Assembly (NCBI GenBank): GCA_905182985.1
Contig: CAJJDN010000056.1
Location: forward strand, 97,134 to 161,133
Direction of reading: 5' to 3'
Origin: Paramecium sonneborni
Lineage: Eukaryota > Ciliophora > Oligohymenophorea > Peniculida > Parameciidae
DNA: 64,000 bases
The translations under genes were made by a program, and so were the position numbers. Positions 37,009 to 49,700 of this stretch are shown piece by piece. Positions within the stretch are counted from its first letter, which is position 1, and each line of letters begins with the position of its first letter. Below the pieces are notes generated by a model. It worked only from the letters and a program-made list of their open reading frames with translations. It was not told the DNA's origin and did not search any database.

Positions 37009-38117
37009 ATGGGAAATTGCTGTAATGCAAATTAAATGTTAGATCGACACAACCCACAAATTATTTTAGTTACAGACTAATAAAACCATTCTCTTAAACT
37101 TGATGGAGCTGCAACAAAAATCTAATCTTATTTTAGAGGAATGAAAGTCAGAAAAGACATTAAATCTATGAAAAATTAATACCATTGTAATAATGAACAT
37201 GCTCCATTGACTATGGTTGCTAAGTTATCTAGAATGCCTAATTATCTTACTGAAAAAACTAAAAAAGTATATGATGAATAAGGACCATTTCAAGAAATCA
37301 CAGAGCCAGATTTACCCAAATTAGGACCATATGAATATAATGATTAAACTGTCTATTATGGTCAATATAAAAATGGATTGAAACATGGTTATGGTACATA
37401 AATATGGATAGATGGATCAATATATGAAGGTTAATGGTAAAAAAACTCTGCTCAAGGAATAGGTAGATTAATACATTGTGGTGGAGATGTTTATATAGGA
37501 GATTGGTAGAATGATAAAGCTAATGGATATGTAAATTATTATGTATAATAGGGGAACGTATATACATGCAGATGGTGCTAAATATGTAGGTTAATGGGTA
37601 GATGATAAATAGCAGGGAGATGGAATAGAAACTTGGCCAGATAATTCTATTTTCAAAGGGTAATATTCAATGGGGAAGAAACATGGTCATGGAGAATTCT
37701 AATGGAAAGATGGTTCAATATATATAGGAGATTTTGATAATAATTTAATCTAAGGTTATGGAGAATACACCTGGTTTGATGGTAGAAAATATATTGGATC
37801 TTGGAAGAATAATAAAATGGATGGTTAAGGGGTATGAATTTATATGAATAAATTAGATATTCACATGGATAGATGGAAGAAGATATAAGGGTGAATATAA
37901 AAATGATAAAAAAGATGGTTAAGGAGAATTCAAATGGCCTGATGGGAGAGTATTATATATATTGATAGATTAGATTTATAGAGGTTAATGGTAGAATGGA
38001 AAATAACATGGAATTGGAATTTATATAGGTGAATCAAATGTTGAGAAATAAGGCATTTGGGAATTTGGTAAAAGAATTAGATGGATTCATAAAGGGGAAT
38101 CTATTATTACTGAATGA
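37009..38117 (+). CDS. MORN-repeat protein with IQ motif and acylation-type N-terminus (one-base frameshift)
   Basis: Introns 37531-37551, 37832-37856 and 37950-37973 leave 1039 coding bases, one more than a multiple of three, so one extra base is present. It maps to the GGGG run at 37551-37554 beside the first acceptor: three Gs remain after the TAG, whereas GGA ACG TAT is needed. Ignoring it, the protein is about 345 residues. MGNC at the start fits N-myristoylation plus palmitoylation. An IQ motif (ATKIQSYFRGMKVRKD, residues about 45-60) could bind calmodulin. Residues about 130-330 are at least eight MORN units of the form YxGxWxxxxxxGxGxxxxxDGxxY. Such proteins sit on membranes or the cortex. 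It may be a sequencing error or a recently broken gene. Confidence 0.75.
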
Positions 38118-38157
38118 ATTTCTATAATTTATATATATAATATCAATATAAATAATT

Positions 38158-39385
38158 ATGAATAGCACTGCTTAAGTCCTATTTCTAAAAGTTGAATAAG
38201 GGAATGTTAATAAAGTTATTGAAATACTTCAACAATATCCAAATTTAATAGACTTTGAAAATTCTAAATCAGGATAAACTTGTCTAACAATAGCTTGTAG
38301 AAAGAATGATGGTCCTATGATTGAAAAATTAATTGCATAAGGAGCTGATATTAATAAGACAAATAGAGTAAACTTATAAATGATAAGATAGTTGAATCAA
38401 TCACCTTTATGGATCTGTTCATTTTACAATTATCGTAGAACAGCTGATTTTCTGTTGAATCATGGTGCTGATGTTAATCAATAGGATAAAGTAATTAAAT
38501 TTGAGTATAAAAGAAAGGATTTTCTCCTTTGATGATTGCTGCTTAGAGAGGAAATTTAGAAACAGTAGCTTTATTATTGAATGCTAAAGCTAATATCTAA
38601 CTGTTAAATAAAGTATATTATATATTGCTATTATATAGAATCAAGATACAGTTTTTGATGTTTGTAAAGATTATGAAACTTTATAATTCATGATATAAAC
38701 ATTATAAATAGAAGAAGTCAGAGTTAAATAACCTGACAAATTCAAACCTAAATCATAATAGAATGTTAATTCAATGAAAACAACTTAAACTAAGTTTTCA
38801 AATAATTCTTATAGAAGAGAAAAGTCTGAATCCATTCCAAATTTAAATGAAGAACTCTACACTATTTAAACTATGATCAATTCCATATGTGAAGAAATGC
38901 AACTCATATTTAATGAATCTATATAGATTTTTAAAGAATCTATTTCTAATAAAATTAATTTAACTGAAGTCAAGAAATCAATCTCTATGGAATATGAAAA
39001 AATTTAATAATCATAAAATATTGATGATAATATTCAATTCCAATATGATAATTTTCAATATGAGATCAGTAGATAAATTGGAAGAACACTCTATTCTATT
39101 ATTCATAATCTTGATAAATCTTAAGTAAAATCACCTTCACCTAAAAATAAAAAATATCTATCAGCTGAACCTTTGATTGAAGCTACTATAGAAGAAGAAT
39201 AATCAACTCCATTAAGTTAGTTTAGAAATCAATTAAAGAAAGTCGAAACTCCATCTTAAGTTAAAGAACCAATTAGTAGAGGAAGTATTAAAGGAGAAAA
39301 TGAACAGTTCAATAAAATGATGACTTAGAAATTAGAAATTTTAAATCAAATGATAAATTCTCGAATAGGAAATAAGAAATCATGA
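38158..39385 (+). CDS. ankyrin-repeat protein
   Basis: Introns 38368-38391 (24 nt), 38491-38513 (23 nt) and 38613-38638 (26 nt) give 384 residues. Residues about 5-140 form three to four ankyrin units (GQTCLTIACRKNDGPMIEKLI, QSPLWICSFYNYRRTADFLL, FSPLMIAAQRGNLETVALLL), each ending in a GADIN/GADVN-type turn. Introns fall close to repeat borders. The C-terminal 240 residues are polar and helical with a coiled-coil-like middle (about residues 230-300) and basic Ser-rich ends. It is an interaction scaffold; the partner is unknown. It sits 40 bp after the MORN gene and 32 bp before the PH-kinase gene, all on the same strand. Confidence 0.85.
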
Positions 39386-39417
39386 CTTATTATTACTTAA
39401 ATTTATTTTTATTATTT

Positions 39418-42400
39418 ATGTAATCTACAATAGAAAATTCATTTTTTGATGAAAAGAATTTTGATTGCTCATTTTGGGAAAAGTCAACATTATAAATTAA
39501 TATACTTTAAATTCAACACCAATTTATGCTCTTTTAGAAAAGTAAAAAAACAGGATTCTGGGTAAGCAGAAACTTCATCATTTATGATTCTAAATTAATC
39601 AAGTTAAGAGTATATTATAATATGTTATATATAAGCCGAATAAAAAAATAATTCATTAAATCGATCTGAATAAGGCTAGAATATAAAAAATAAAATATCA
39701 AAATGATAAAGAGAAGGAGAGCTGTAATAAAGTAAAAATGTAATTCATAATTTTTAGAAGAAGTATGGATTTAGAATTATGAGAAATTAAAGATGTAGAG
39801 AACTCTATTCCAGATCAAAAGAATTGAATAAAAAAATATGGGAAGAATTAAAAAACCATTCACTTTAGATTACATTTAAATAAGATTATTAAATTGAGAA
39901 AATGATTGGAAAAGGTAACTTTACAAAGGTATTTAAATTTTCTTTTACTTTTTAGGTGTATCTTTGTAACAAAAAAACTGAAAAATAGTAATAATATGCA
40001 GTAAAAGCTTTCGAAAAAAGTAAAATGATAAACACTGAAACAGATAAATTAGCTTTATTAAAAGAAATATCTATTTTACGTAAGCTTAATCATAAAGGAT
40101 TTATCAAAATATATGAAGTGTATGAGGATGAGACACATATATATTTAGTACAAGAGTATTTATAGGGGGGTGAATTGTACCAACAAATTAAAAAAGATTA
40201 AAAATAGTCAGAAAATATTGTGGCCAGAATAATAGCTACTTTATTAGAATCTCTTTAATATTTACACATGAAATGTATACTACATAGAGATCTAAAGCCA
40301 CAAAATATGATATTAAGAAAAAAAGGGGATTTGGATAATGTAGTGATAGCAGATTTTGGATTGGCTGATTTTTATAATCCATTAGGAAATTATATATTTT
40401 AAAGATGTGGTACACCTGGATTTGTTGCTCCTGAAGTATTATAAGATAAAATTTATGATTATAAAATCGATATTTTTAGTATTGGATGTCTTATGTACTA
40501 ATTATTAGCAGGTAAATCACCATTTAAGGGATCCACTTATGATGAAATTGTAATGCATAATTACTATTGCAATATAGATTATCAGTATATAGAATCTTTT
40601 ATATCTACTCCATGTACTTAGCATTCAATATTTTAGGTGTTTAATTATTAAGAATATTATTAAATAATATACCAGCTTAAAGACCAACCCCTAAAGAAGC
40701 ATTAAGACATTAATGGTTTATGATTAATTTAGATAAGAAAAGATATGAAGAATTAAATAATTATGATGATTAACTTTAATCTACTTAGGAAATGAATAAA
40801 TCAAGTTTAACAGATGTTGGAAGTTATGGATTTATNTATGTTATATATAAGCCGAATAAAAAAATAATTCATTAAATCGATCTGAATAAGGCTAGAATAT
40901 AAAAAATAAAATATCAAAATGATAAAGAGAAGGAGAGCTGTAATAAAGTAAAAATGTAATTCATAATTTTTAGAAGAAGTATGGATTTAGAATTATGAGA
41001 AATTAAAGATGTAGAGAACTCTATTCCAGATCAAAAGAATTGAATAAAAAAATATGGGAAGAATTAAAAAACCATTCACTTTAGATTACATTTAAATAAG
41101 ATTATTAAATTGAGAAAATGATTGGAAAAGGTAACTTTACAAAGGTATTTAAATTTTCTTTTACTTTTTAGGTGTATCTTTGTAACAAAAAAACTGAAAA
41201 ATAGTAATAATATGCAGTAAAAGCTTTCGAAAAAAGTAAAATGATAAACACTGAAACAGATAAATTAGCTTTATTAAAAGAAATATCTATTTTACGTAAG
41301 CTTAATCATAAAGGATTTATCAAAATATATGAAGTGTATGAGGATGAGACACATATATATTTAGTACAAGAGTATTTATAGGGGGGTGAATTGTACCAAC
41401 AAATTAAAAAAGATTAAAAATAGTCAGAAAATATTGTGGCCAGAATAATAGCTACTTTATTAGAATCTCTTTAATATTTACACATGAAATGTATACTACA
41501 TAGAGATCTAAAGCCACAAAATATGATATTAAGAAAAAAAGGGGATTTGGATAATGTAGTGATAGCAGATTTTGGATTGGCTGATTTTTATAATCCATTA
41601 GGAAATTATATATTTTAAAGATGTGGTACACCTGGATTTGTTGCTCCTGAAGTATTATAAGATAAAATTTATGATTATAAAATCGATATTTTTAGTATTG
41701 GATGTCTTATGTACTAATTATTAGCAGGTAAATCACCATTTAAGGGATCCACTTATGATGAAATTGTAATGCATAATTACTATTGCAATATAGATTATCA
41801 GTATATAGAATCTTTTATATCTACTCCATGTACTTAGCATTCAATATTTTAGGTGTTTAATTATTAAGAATATTATTAAATAATATACCAGCTTAAAGAC
41901 CAACCCCTAAAGAAGCATTAAGACATTAATGGTTTATGATTAATTTAGATAAGAAAAGATATGAAGAATTAAATAATTATGATGATTAACTTTAATCTAC
42001 TTAGGAAATGAATAAATCAAGTTTAACAGATGTTGGAAGTTATGGATTTATGAAATATCTTGTTGGTCCTACAACAAGTGATAAAAATGCCTTCTCTACT
42101 CCTTAGATTTTACAAAACACAAAAAAATAAGACACTGTCCTTCTTACTCCTTAATATGTCATTATGCAATCTATATAAGAATAGTTTAAAGATAGTTAAT
42201 AACAAATTTCATTTAATAATATAGAAGATGAATTTGATGATATGATGGTCGAAAAAGAATCACCTCAATCACATAAATTACCATAATATTAATTGATTGG
42301 AAAATTGAAACAAATTGTAGATTCAAATAATTCATCTTTTTATGCTTCTCCAATCATAAATGTATTTATTATTAATATTATAAAATTATAGAAAAAATCA

Positions 42401-42520
42401 GAAATTAATAAAAAAGATCTTAATCATATAACTCCTATCTTGGTTAATTAAATAATTGAAAATCATACACAATCTAAAATGGCAGCCAAAATTATGAATA
42501 ACTTAAAAAATCTTGAATGA
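39418..42520 (+). CDS. PH-domain serine/threonine protein kinase (gene interrupted by an assembly duplication)
   Basis: Collapse of the duplicated 1215 bp (39621-40835 = 40837-42051) and removal of introns 39610-39635, 39732-39757, 39929-39955, 40614-40636 (copy-1 numbering) and 42362-42391 gives 584 residues in one frame. Residues about 30-130 are a PH domain (KTGFWVSRNFIIY start, ending in the conserved Trp of KKIWEELK). Residues about 145-410 are a kinase domain: IGKGNFTKVYL, AVKAFEKSK, HRDLKPQN, ADFGLADF, GTPGFVAPEV, and ending with RPTPKEALRHQWF. The C-terminal 170 residues are polar. It is probably recruited to phosphoinositides or partner proteins. The last intron is 30 nt, divisible by three and without TGA, so it may be coding. 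Reading either copy alone gives a false truncated gene. Confidence 0.85.
39621..40835 (+). repeat. 1215-bp direct repeat, copy 1 (probable unmerged contig overlap)
   Basis: It recurs without a difference I could find at 40837-42051, with one N between. The repeat begins inside the first intron of the PH-kinase gene and ends inside a codon, which no biological exon duplication would be expected to do. Collapsing it leaves a single continuous kinase gene. Confidence 0.9.
40836..40836. other. assembly gap (single N)
   Basis: A single N at the junction of the 1215-bp repeats, the same arrangement as at 18925. Confidence 0.95.
40837..42051 (+). repeat. 1215-bp direct repeat, copy 2
   Basis: Counterpart of 39621-40835 at an offset of 1216 bases. 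This copy runs on into the 3' part of the PH-kinase gene. Confidence 0.9.
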
Positions 42521-42905
42521 TATAATCTAAATTTTTGAATAAAAATGTTAATAAAAATCAATTATTTAATTGTTCTATTAATTTTAGTTTTCTTTTGTAA
42601 TAAGTTGGCTAGATATTATTATATTTTTGACTATGAAATTTAATTTATATTTTTCTTACTAATTTTATTGATGTATTTTTGATTTCTTTTTAGTATTAGT
42701 TACATTTACAATTCTATTAAATTCATTTTTTTATCTATTTTTATAAATTTTAGAATGTAAGATTTGGGTATCTCACATGAAATTATCAATTAATTTGGTT
42801 ATTTAGGATCATAATTAATATATTTTTTAGAAATAATAATAATGAATTCATCATTCACTATTAGAATATTCAATTAGTAAAAAATACCAATATGTAAATA
42901 TTCAA
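42521..42905. other. convergent intergenic region
   Basis: 385 bp between the stops of the PH-kinase gene (plus) and the RING gene (minus). It is T-rich on the plus strand with several poly-T runs and no recognisable feature; it presumably holds both 3' UTRs. Confidence 0.5.
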
Positions 42906-43385
42906 TCATTCTGAATCTGAACTTATTAATATTAAATTTACAAAGGGTAAACTCCATATTCTTTAGAAGAAAGGCATCTAATATATCGGTGGCAATAAAT
43001 AATTAAGAGATATTAAATCTTCTTCATCTAAGTTCACTTCATTGGCAGGATAAACGTACATTTTTTATCTTTTACTTTTTCCTTATTTCCAAACCTTTAA
43101 AATCTAGCTAAATTGGACTCTGCATTAAGGACATGTTTTATTTTATTTAGCCCAGATGTCAATACAATCGAAACAATAAGTATGCTAACATGTCTATATA
43201 ATACCCTAACATTATCTATTTCAATTTACTTTATCAACTATTTAACCATAACAAATGCTACAATCTTCAACATGTTACTCATTAACTTCTTACTTTTTTC
43301 CTTTATTTTTCTTTATCCTTTTTTTTATTGCTCCACCATCTGTTCCTTATTTCTCACTATCTCTATGCTATTCAAATTACTCCAT
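42906..43385 (-). CDS. C3HC4 RING-finger protein
   Basis: One 24-nt intron (plus 43206-43229) gives 151 residues. The start is ATG at 43383-43385. Residues about 43-80 are a complete C3HC4 RING: C-S-I-C, then 12 residues to C-Q-H-T-Y-C-F-D-C, then 10 residues to C-P-Q-C. The intron falls inside the ring and its removal is needed for the spacing. The N-terminus is basic and polar. The C-terminal 70 residues include an acidic NLDEEDL stretch and end in SSDSE. RING proteins of this type are usually E3 ubiquitin ligases. The plus strand shows a long open frame across the same DNA, but it lacks Gln codons TAA/TAG in a sensible pattern and has no motif, so it is the shadow of this gene. Confidence 0.85.
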
Positions 43386-43775
43386 TATATTATATTTTTA
43401 TTATTATTAAAATTAAAAACATATTCCTATATATATAAATTTCAAATCCTTTTTTATGATGTATAAATTAATAACCCAACTATCATTTATATAATTATAT
43501 AATTCTATTATTCACTAAATCTTTACTATTATTACCATCATTTTTAATAAGACTTTTCACGTTCTTTATCTGTTTATTCATTTTTTTATATTCTCTTTAA
43601 ATTCATAACTTTTTTATAATTAAATTAAAACATTAATTCTTGGCTAACATTAATTGTTAAACCATTTTAACTCTGAAATCACTACCAAATTAATATCGAA
43701 TAGATTTCAATCAAATTGTTTTGTATATATGTCACCCTAATAAAAGTATATATATATAATTTATAATTATATATA
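43386..43775. other. AT-rich spacer between two minus-strand genes
   Basis: 390 bp upstream of the RING gene. AT dinucleotide runs occur around 43750-43775. No element can be named. Confidence 0.5.
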
Positions 43776-44042
43776 TCACAACTCATCCTTTTCTTTTGTG
43801 ATAGGGCGATCAATATATAAAAAAGGATTGTACATCTCCTTCTTATTTAAGCAAGTCTAATAGATATCTGGTTTCTTTATTATTTATTACAAAGGCTAAA
43901 CTAAATGAATGGATTAAATCTTTTTTCCCAATAGATATAAATCTCCATCTTAAATAAAAGTTTTTTTAATTGTTTTCGGAGCCTCATCATCAACTATCTT
44001 CAGACTTTCAAACTTCCTTTTTAAAAAACTAAATTCAGACAT
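43776..44042 (-). CDS. small protein of unknown function
   Basis: Intronless open frame of 88 residues from ATG 44040-44042 to TGA 43776-43778. The N-terminus (MSEFSFLKRKFESLKIVDDE) is helical and charged. The rest is basic with no motif I recognise. Base composition is richer in G and C than the flanks, and its codons look like those of neighbouring genes, which is the main support. Open frames of this size can occur by chance. Confidence 0.5.
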
Positions 44043-44863
44043 TTTAATTGAAATATTTATTATTTTACTATTCAATAATTCAGAAATTCAGTTGAAACCT
44101 TTTAAATTAATTCACAAAAATGTAATAAATTTATATTGATCAAACCTTTCACATAGAAACAGAAATAAATCAATGAAATAGGCTAATTTGAGAATCATTT
44201 TATACACACTTTTGAATATAACTGAGAAATTTAGATGAAATAGAAGTAAATTAATTTTAAAATATTAATAATTTAATATGAATGTATTAATAATTTATTC
44301 AGCTAGACTATGTTGAAATTGTATAAAATTGTCTGAATAAATCCTAAAAAAATAGGCTAAAAGAGTTATCAATATGAAGATAACATCTATTATTTCAAAT
44401 ATCTAGTTATTTAATTATCATGTAATTTGATGTAATATCTCTGAATATACAATATCTAATAAATTAAATAGATTATAAATCTTCAAAGATACTTTATCAA
44501 TGGAAGGGACATTAATAAGAACATAAAGGTTCAATAATACGAACGTAGAGTTTCATTTTATTAATTATATGCAGAATGATTTTTTAATAATTTTCTTATA
44601 GAGTTAGATTTTTTCATAAAGAAATCCATTTAAAAAAATAATATTGAAATATAAAAAGTTTATAAATATAATGGATGCTTTCTGTGTATTAATTGATTTT
44701 GATGAAATAATAATGTTATAGGATAGCAATAATTACATATTATTATATAGTAATAAATTATTATATATTATAAATCTAGAGTAGTTGCTCTTAGTGTGTT
44801 AAAATTTAGAAATTCTCTTGAATTATAATTCACATATTTATATAAATTTTTATAAAAACGAAT
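44043..44863. other. AT-rich intergenic region with a doubtful small frame
   Basis: 821 bp between divergent genes. A 75-codon open frame at 44420-44647 has a start and stop, but no motif, and a second frame over the same bases looks equally coding-like. I do not call it. The ends must contain promoters for the genes on either side. Confidence 0.4.
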
Positions 44864-46435
44864 ATGGAGGAAAATATGTTTTATTTGGATAAATAGACGC
44901 ATAAATCTAAATGGCATCTAGTATTGATGACATCATTTGGATTGATTGCATCTTCATATTGTTTGGTTTTGCCTGCTTAAATGTAAACTTAAATAGGAGA
45001 AGCATTTAATATTGATGATCCAAAATAATTCTTAACTTGGTTAACATCATTACACTTTTTATTGAACTCATTTTTACCTTTCTTCTCTGGTTTGATAAGA
45101 GATTTCTATGGTGATCGAAAAAGCATCATATTTTAAAATGTATTATGTACATTGGGTTAAATTATTGTTACATTTGGTATTTCATCTGGAAGTCAATTTG
45201 TATTTATTATTGGAAGAATCCTATTAGGTTGGGGAATAGAATCACTTTTAATAATATTAACATCCTTTATATGTTCATACTATAAATACACATATTTAGT
45301 AATTTTAATTTTGTTTATTTTTAGACTTTTGTTTTGGGTATGTTTTAATTTATTTATACTTTGGGTTTTGTACTTTGTATTTGGTTTGCACCATAAATAA
45401 CATCAGTAGGTGCATCAAATACAATAGCAATTTTAGCAACATCATTAGGATTACTTATGTCGATTGTTGCTATTGATATTGATACTGATGCTTAATCAGC
45501 AATTATGAATAAAGGAGGAAAATATTTTAAAAAGAATCATGAAAAATAAAAAAGTTCAACATTACATTAAAATTAAATTGAAGAAGAAGAAATATAAGTA
45601 GATTAATAGCCTAATTAAGAAGATTAAATAGAAATAGGATAAATTAAATCTGAAATATTACCTTAAACCTTTTTTGAAAAATATTTAGGATTCTTCAATA
45701 AACATTAATATCCATCTATTTATTGGTATTTATTGTGGTTCTATTCATTTGCATCTACTTCAGTTTTAGTATTAGTTGACTATGCTTAAGAATTTTTATA
45801 TGATAAATGGTTGAATACTATTGATAATGGAGAAATGTTAGCTTGGAAATTAGTCACTCTGATGTGGCTTTTCTCAGGAGTTATAACACCATTGTTAGGA
45901 TTTGTTATTGATAAATATGGATAAAGATCTTCCCTTGTATTTATGATTTTATACATTAGACAATCTTTTCAGGTTTGATGGCTATTTGGGCACATATCCT
46001 TGTACTTTTATAATCTCCATTTGAAGGACTTTTGTTATTAGGATTATCATTTTCATTGTCTTATACAACAGTTTGGAGTGGTGTTTTGTATTTAACTCCA
46101 CCAAATACACATGGTCGAAGTCTTTCTTTATTTGTGTGTCTATAAAACTTTGGAATTACTATTACTCCATTCATTTGCAAATTTTTTGAATAGTAAATTA
46201 GATTAAAATTTATTAAATAGATTAACATCATCAACAATAGTTACTGAAATATTTTTATTAGTCTTAGCAATTATAGCTATGCTTATATCATTAATGGTTT
46301 ATAGTGAAGATAAGAAATTCGTTAATCTTATTGATAGAGGTCTTGAAGTTGTAAGTGAAGTTTTCACAGAGTATTTTATATTTTCTAATTTAAAAAAGAC
46401 CCTCTTCCAAATTAAGAAGCAAGGAGCTAATTTGA
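44864..46435 (+). CDS. major facilitator superfamily transporter (MFSD1-like)
   Basis: Introns 45299-45324 (26 nt), 45937-45959 (23 nt), 46193-46220 and 46371-46398 (28 nt each) give 488 residues. There are about 11-12 hydrophobic spans in two halves separated by a charged, Gln/Glu-rich loop (residues about 205-260). The loop between spans 2 and 3 has the MFS signature form (SGLIRDFYGDRKS; compare G-x3-D-x2-G-R-R/K). GRILLGWGIESL in span 4 resembles the GRFVFGIGGESL-type segment of MFSD1 and related lysosomal solute carriers. The second half repeats the signature as GFVIDKYGQRS. The substrate cannot be told. The final 28-nt intron sets a short acidic/basic tail ending KELI. Confidence 0.85.
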
Positions 46436-46731
46436 AATTGATTTAATTATTAAATTTCATATAAAATAAATACAATAAATAATTTTTTTATTTATAACAT
46501 TAATTCCATTAATTATTTATTAAATTTATATAATTTACTAATCTGCTCTCATTAATATTCTTATTTTTTATTTATTATATTATGTCGCTTTTAACAATAT
46601 GAATTTAATTTATAGCTCATAAGTTGAATAAAATTATGTCAATTATGCTAATAATGTCATTTTATTATTAATTATTGATATCTAGAAATTTTTTTTAGGA
46701 GAAATACAATACAAATTAAATTAATTTAATA
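46436..46731. other. AT-rich spacer
   Basis: 296 bp between the MFS and ABC genes on the same strand. No recognisable feature. Confidence 0.5.
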
Positions 46732-49700
46732 ATGGATTCTGCTTCAATTATTTGGGATAATCAACAAACTATTATGTTTGAAGAAAGATTAGAAAGAAAG
46801 AAAACTTCATGGATCAAACAATTATTCTTTGTTTATATATATCCAATAATGGATGTAATATATAGAAATTAATATTTATAGAAAGCTAATAAAGAAGGAT
46901 TAGATGAGAGTCAAATCAAGGAATTGTAAACTTAAGAATAATCATTTATGCGTCATTAACAGTTTTCTGAACATTTAAAGAGGATTAACCAAAAAAATTT
47001 AGTTAATTTGATATTGAAATATTATATATGTAAATTGTTGAGATATGAGCAATAGAGTATTTTTTCAAAGGATTTTTAATCTAAATAGTAGTACTTTTAA
47101 GTCAATTAGCTATGCCTTTGTTAACAAAATATATAATTGGTTATATTAATGAAAAAAATGATAAAAATTAGCATTAAGCCTTTTTACTTATTTTTCTTGT
47201 AATATTAGTAAGAATAATAAATTTATTGGGTATGTCTCATTCAAGATTTATGATGGTAATTAATAATATAAAATAAAGAAACTATATGGATTTGACATAA
47301 TGGCAGTGGTTAGTTTGGAAATAATGAATAAATGTCTTAAGATTTCATTATTGAGTAATACTGAAAGATCAATAGGAGAAATTAGTAATCTAATTTAAGT
47401 TGATGTATAAAGATTAATTTAAATTCCAAATAATGTTGTAAATGTGATAATTATTCCTATATAGATATGTAAAGTATATTTATATATATTTAGGTATCAC
47501 ATTGACATATATTTATTAAGAAATTGGTATATCAGTAGTTGTTGGAATAATAATTATAGTTTTAAGCATAATTTAAAACAATTATATAGGTAGTTAAATT
47601 GTTAAGGCATAAAGTAAAGTATTGAAAGCAAAGGATAGTAGAGTAAAAGAAACAACAGAAGTTTTTTAGTTAATAAAATTTATAAAAATTAATGCTTTTG
47701 AATAATACTTTCAGTAAAAGATTTATTAGTTAAGAGAAATAGAATTAAATTGTATAAAAGAGAGATTAAAATACTTTTCTATAAATGTTTTTACAGGTTG
47801 GCTTTCACCTTAAATGATTTTAAGTTTAACTTTTGGATTATATGTAATGTTAGGAAATGAATTGATTCCAAGTAAAACATTTCCTATAATTGGATTGTTA
47901 TCTATTTTAGCAGCAAGTCTTTAATTATTACCAATTTCATTAAATGATCTTTTAGAGACAAAAATATCTCTTTAAAGAATACAAAATTTTTTGGATAGTG
48001 ATGATTTAATGATTGATATATATAGTAATTAAAATAATAATGAAAATTATGCTTTGAAGATTGAATAAGGTAATTTTTATTGGAGGAAAGAATGTAATGA
48101 TGAATAATAAATTTTGAAGAATATAAATATGATGGTTTAAAAAGGGAAATTTATTTCAATAATTGGAGATGTTGGTAGTGGAAAATCTTCTTTAATTTAA
48201 TGTATTTTAGGAGAGATGATTTATAAAATGGATGAGAATAAATCAAGTATAAATATTAATGGTTCAATTGCATATGTTGGATAGAAACCTTGGATTTAAA
48301 ATGCAACATTATAAGAAAACATTTTATTTGGTAAACCTTATGAAGAGAAACTATATAACTAAGCAATTAAATATTCTTGTTTAATGTTAGATTTAGAAAT
48401 ATTAATTTATGGAGATTAAACAATGATTGGAGAGAAAGGAATTAATTTATCTGGAGGATAAAAAGCTAGAATTAGTTTAGCTAGAGCTATTTATAGTTAA
48501 GCTGATATATATTTATTTGATGATCCACTTAGTGCAGTAGATGCATAAGTAGGTAATTTCATTTTAAAAGAATGTCTTATTAATCTATTAAAAGGGAAAA
48601 CAAGAATTTTAATTACACATGCATTAAATTATTGTAAATTTACAGATTATATTTATTTAATTTAGAAAGGGGAAATTATTGAATAGGGAGATTATTAGAA
48701 AATGTAGAATTGTATTGTATATTAAGAAATTGAATAAAAATTTGAATTTGAATTATAAAAGTAAGAGGAAAATGAATATATTAATGAGAATAAAGTACAA
48801 TTAATAAATGATAAAGAAATTTATTAAAGTTAAGAATAGAGTAGAGATAATAATAAAAATAAATCTGATCAAATGACAGTAGAAGAAAGAAAGAAAGGGG
48901 AAATTGATTCAGAAGTATATGTCAAATATTTGTAATACAAAAGGAATATTATCCATCAAACTATCTTATTTATAGTTATGTTCATTTGGATTCTCTCTTA
49001 AATTTTAGCTAATTTATGGGTTACTCAATGGACTAATCGTTATGTTTAATTGGGAGATCATTTTAGTGAATAAACATATTTCTTAATATTTTTATTTCTA
49101 GGAATTGTTTAATCCTTATTTGCATATATTCGTGCTGTGATGATTGTATCATAAAGTATAAAATCATCTTCTTAAATTCATAATGATATGATCAACTGTT
49201 TGATGTTTGCACCATAATGTTAATTCTTTGAAAGAGTTCCCTTAGGGAGAATTATGAATAGATTAACCAAAGATATTAATTCATTAGATGTTGAAATACA
49301 CATCAATATAGCATAATTTTCTACAAAGATTAGTTAAATTCTCAGCAATAATTTATTGAGTATTTATGTTAGCACCTATTTACTTATATTTCCATTAGCC
49401 ATTTTCTTTTACATTTGTTTGAAAATATAGCGATTGTATATGAAAGCCAGTCGAGAACTATAAAGATTAGAATTAATAAGTAGAAGTCCAATCTTGAGTT
49501 ATTTTACATAATCCTTAATGGGATTAACAACTATCAGAGCATATAAATAAAATGAATTTGTAATGAAAGAGTTTTCATAGAAATTAGATTATAACAAATA
49601 GGTTGTTTATTATTCAACAGCGGCTAGTTCATGGTTTCTATAAATTCTTGGTTTTGCTAGTTTAATAGTTAATACATTTGCTATCGGTTATTGTATTTTA

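Noticed and set aside
43113..43466. Plus-strand open frame of 117 codons with many hydrophobic residues
   Set aside because: It is the antisense of a minus-strand RING-finger gene with perfect zinc-ligand spacing; the hydrophobic look comes from T-rich antisense of Lys/Asn-rich codons.
44420..44647. 75-codon open frame upstream of the MFS gene
   Set aside because: A second frame over the same bases looks equally coding-like and neither has a motif.
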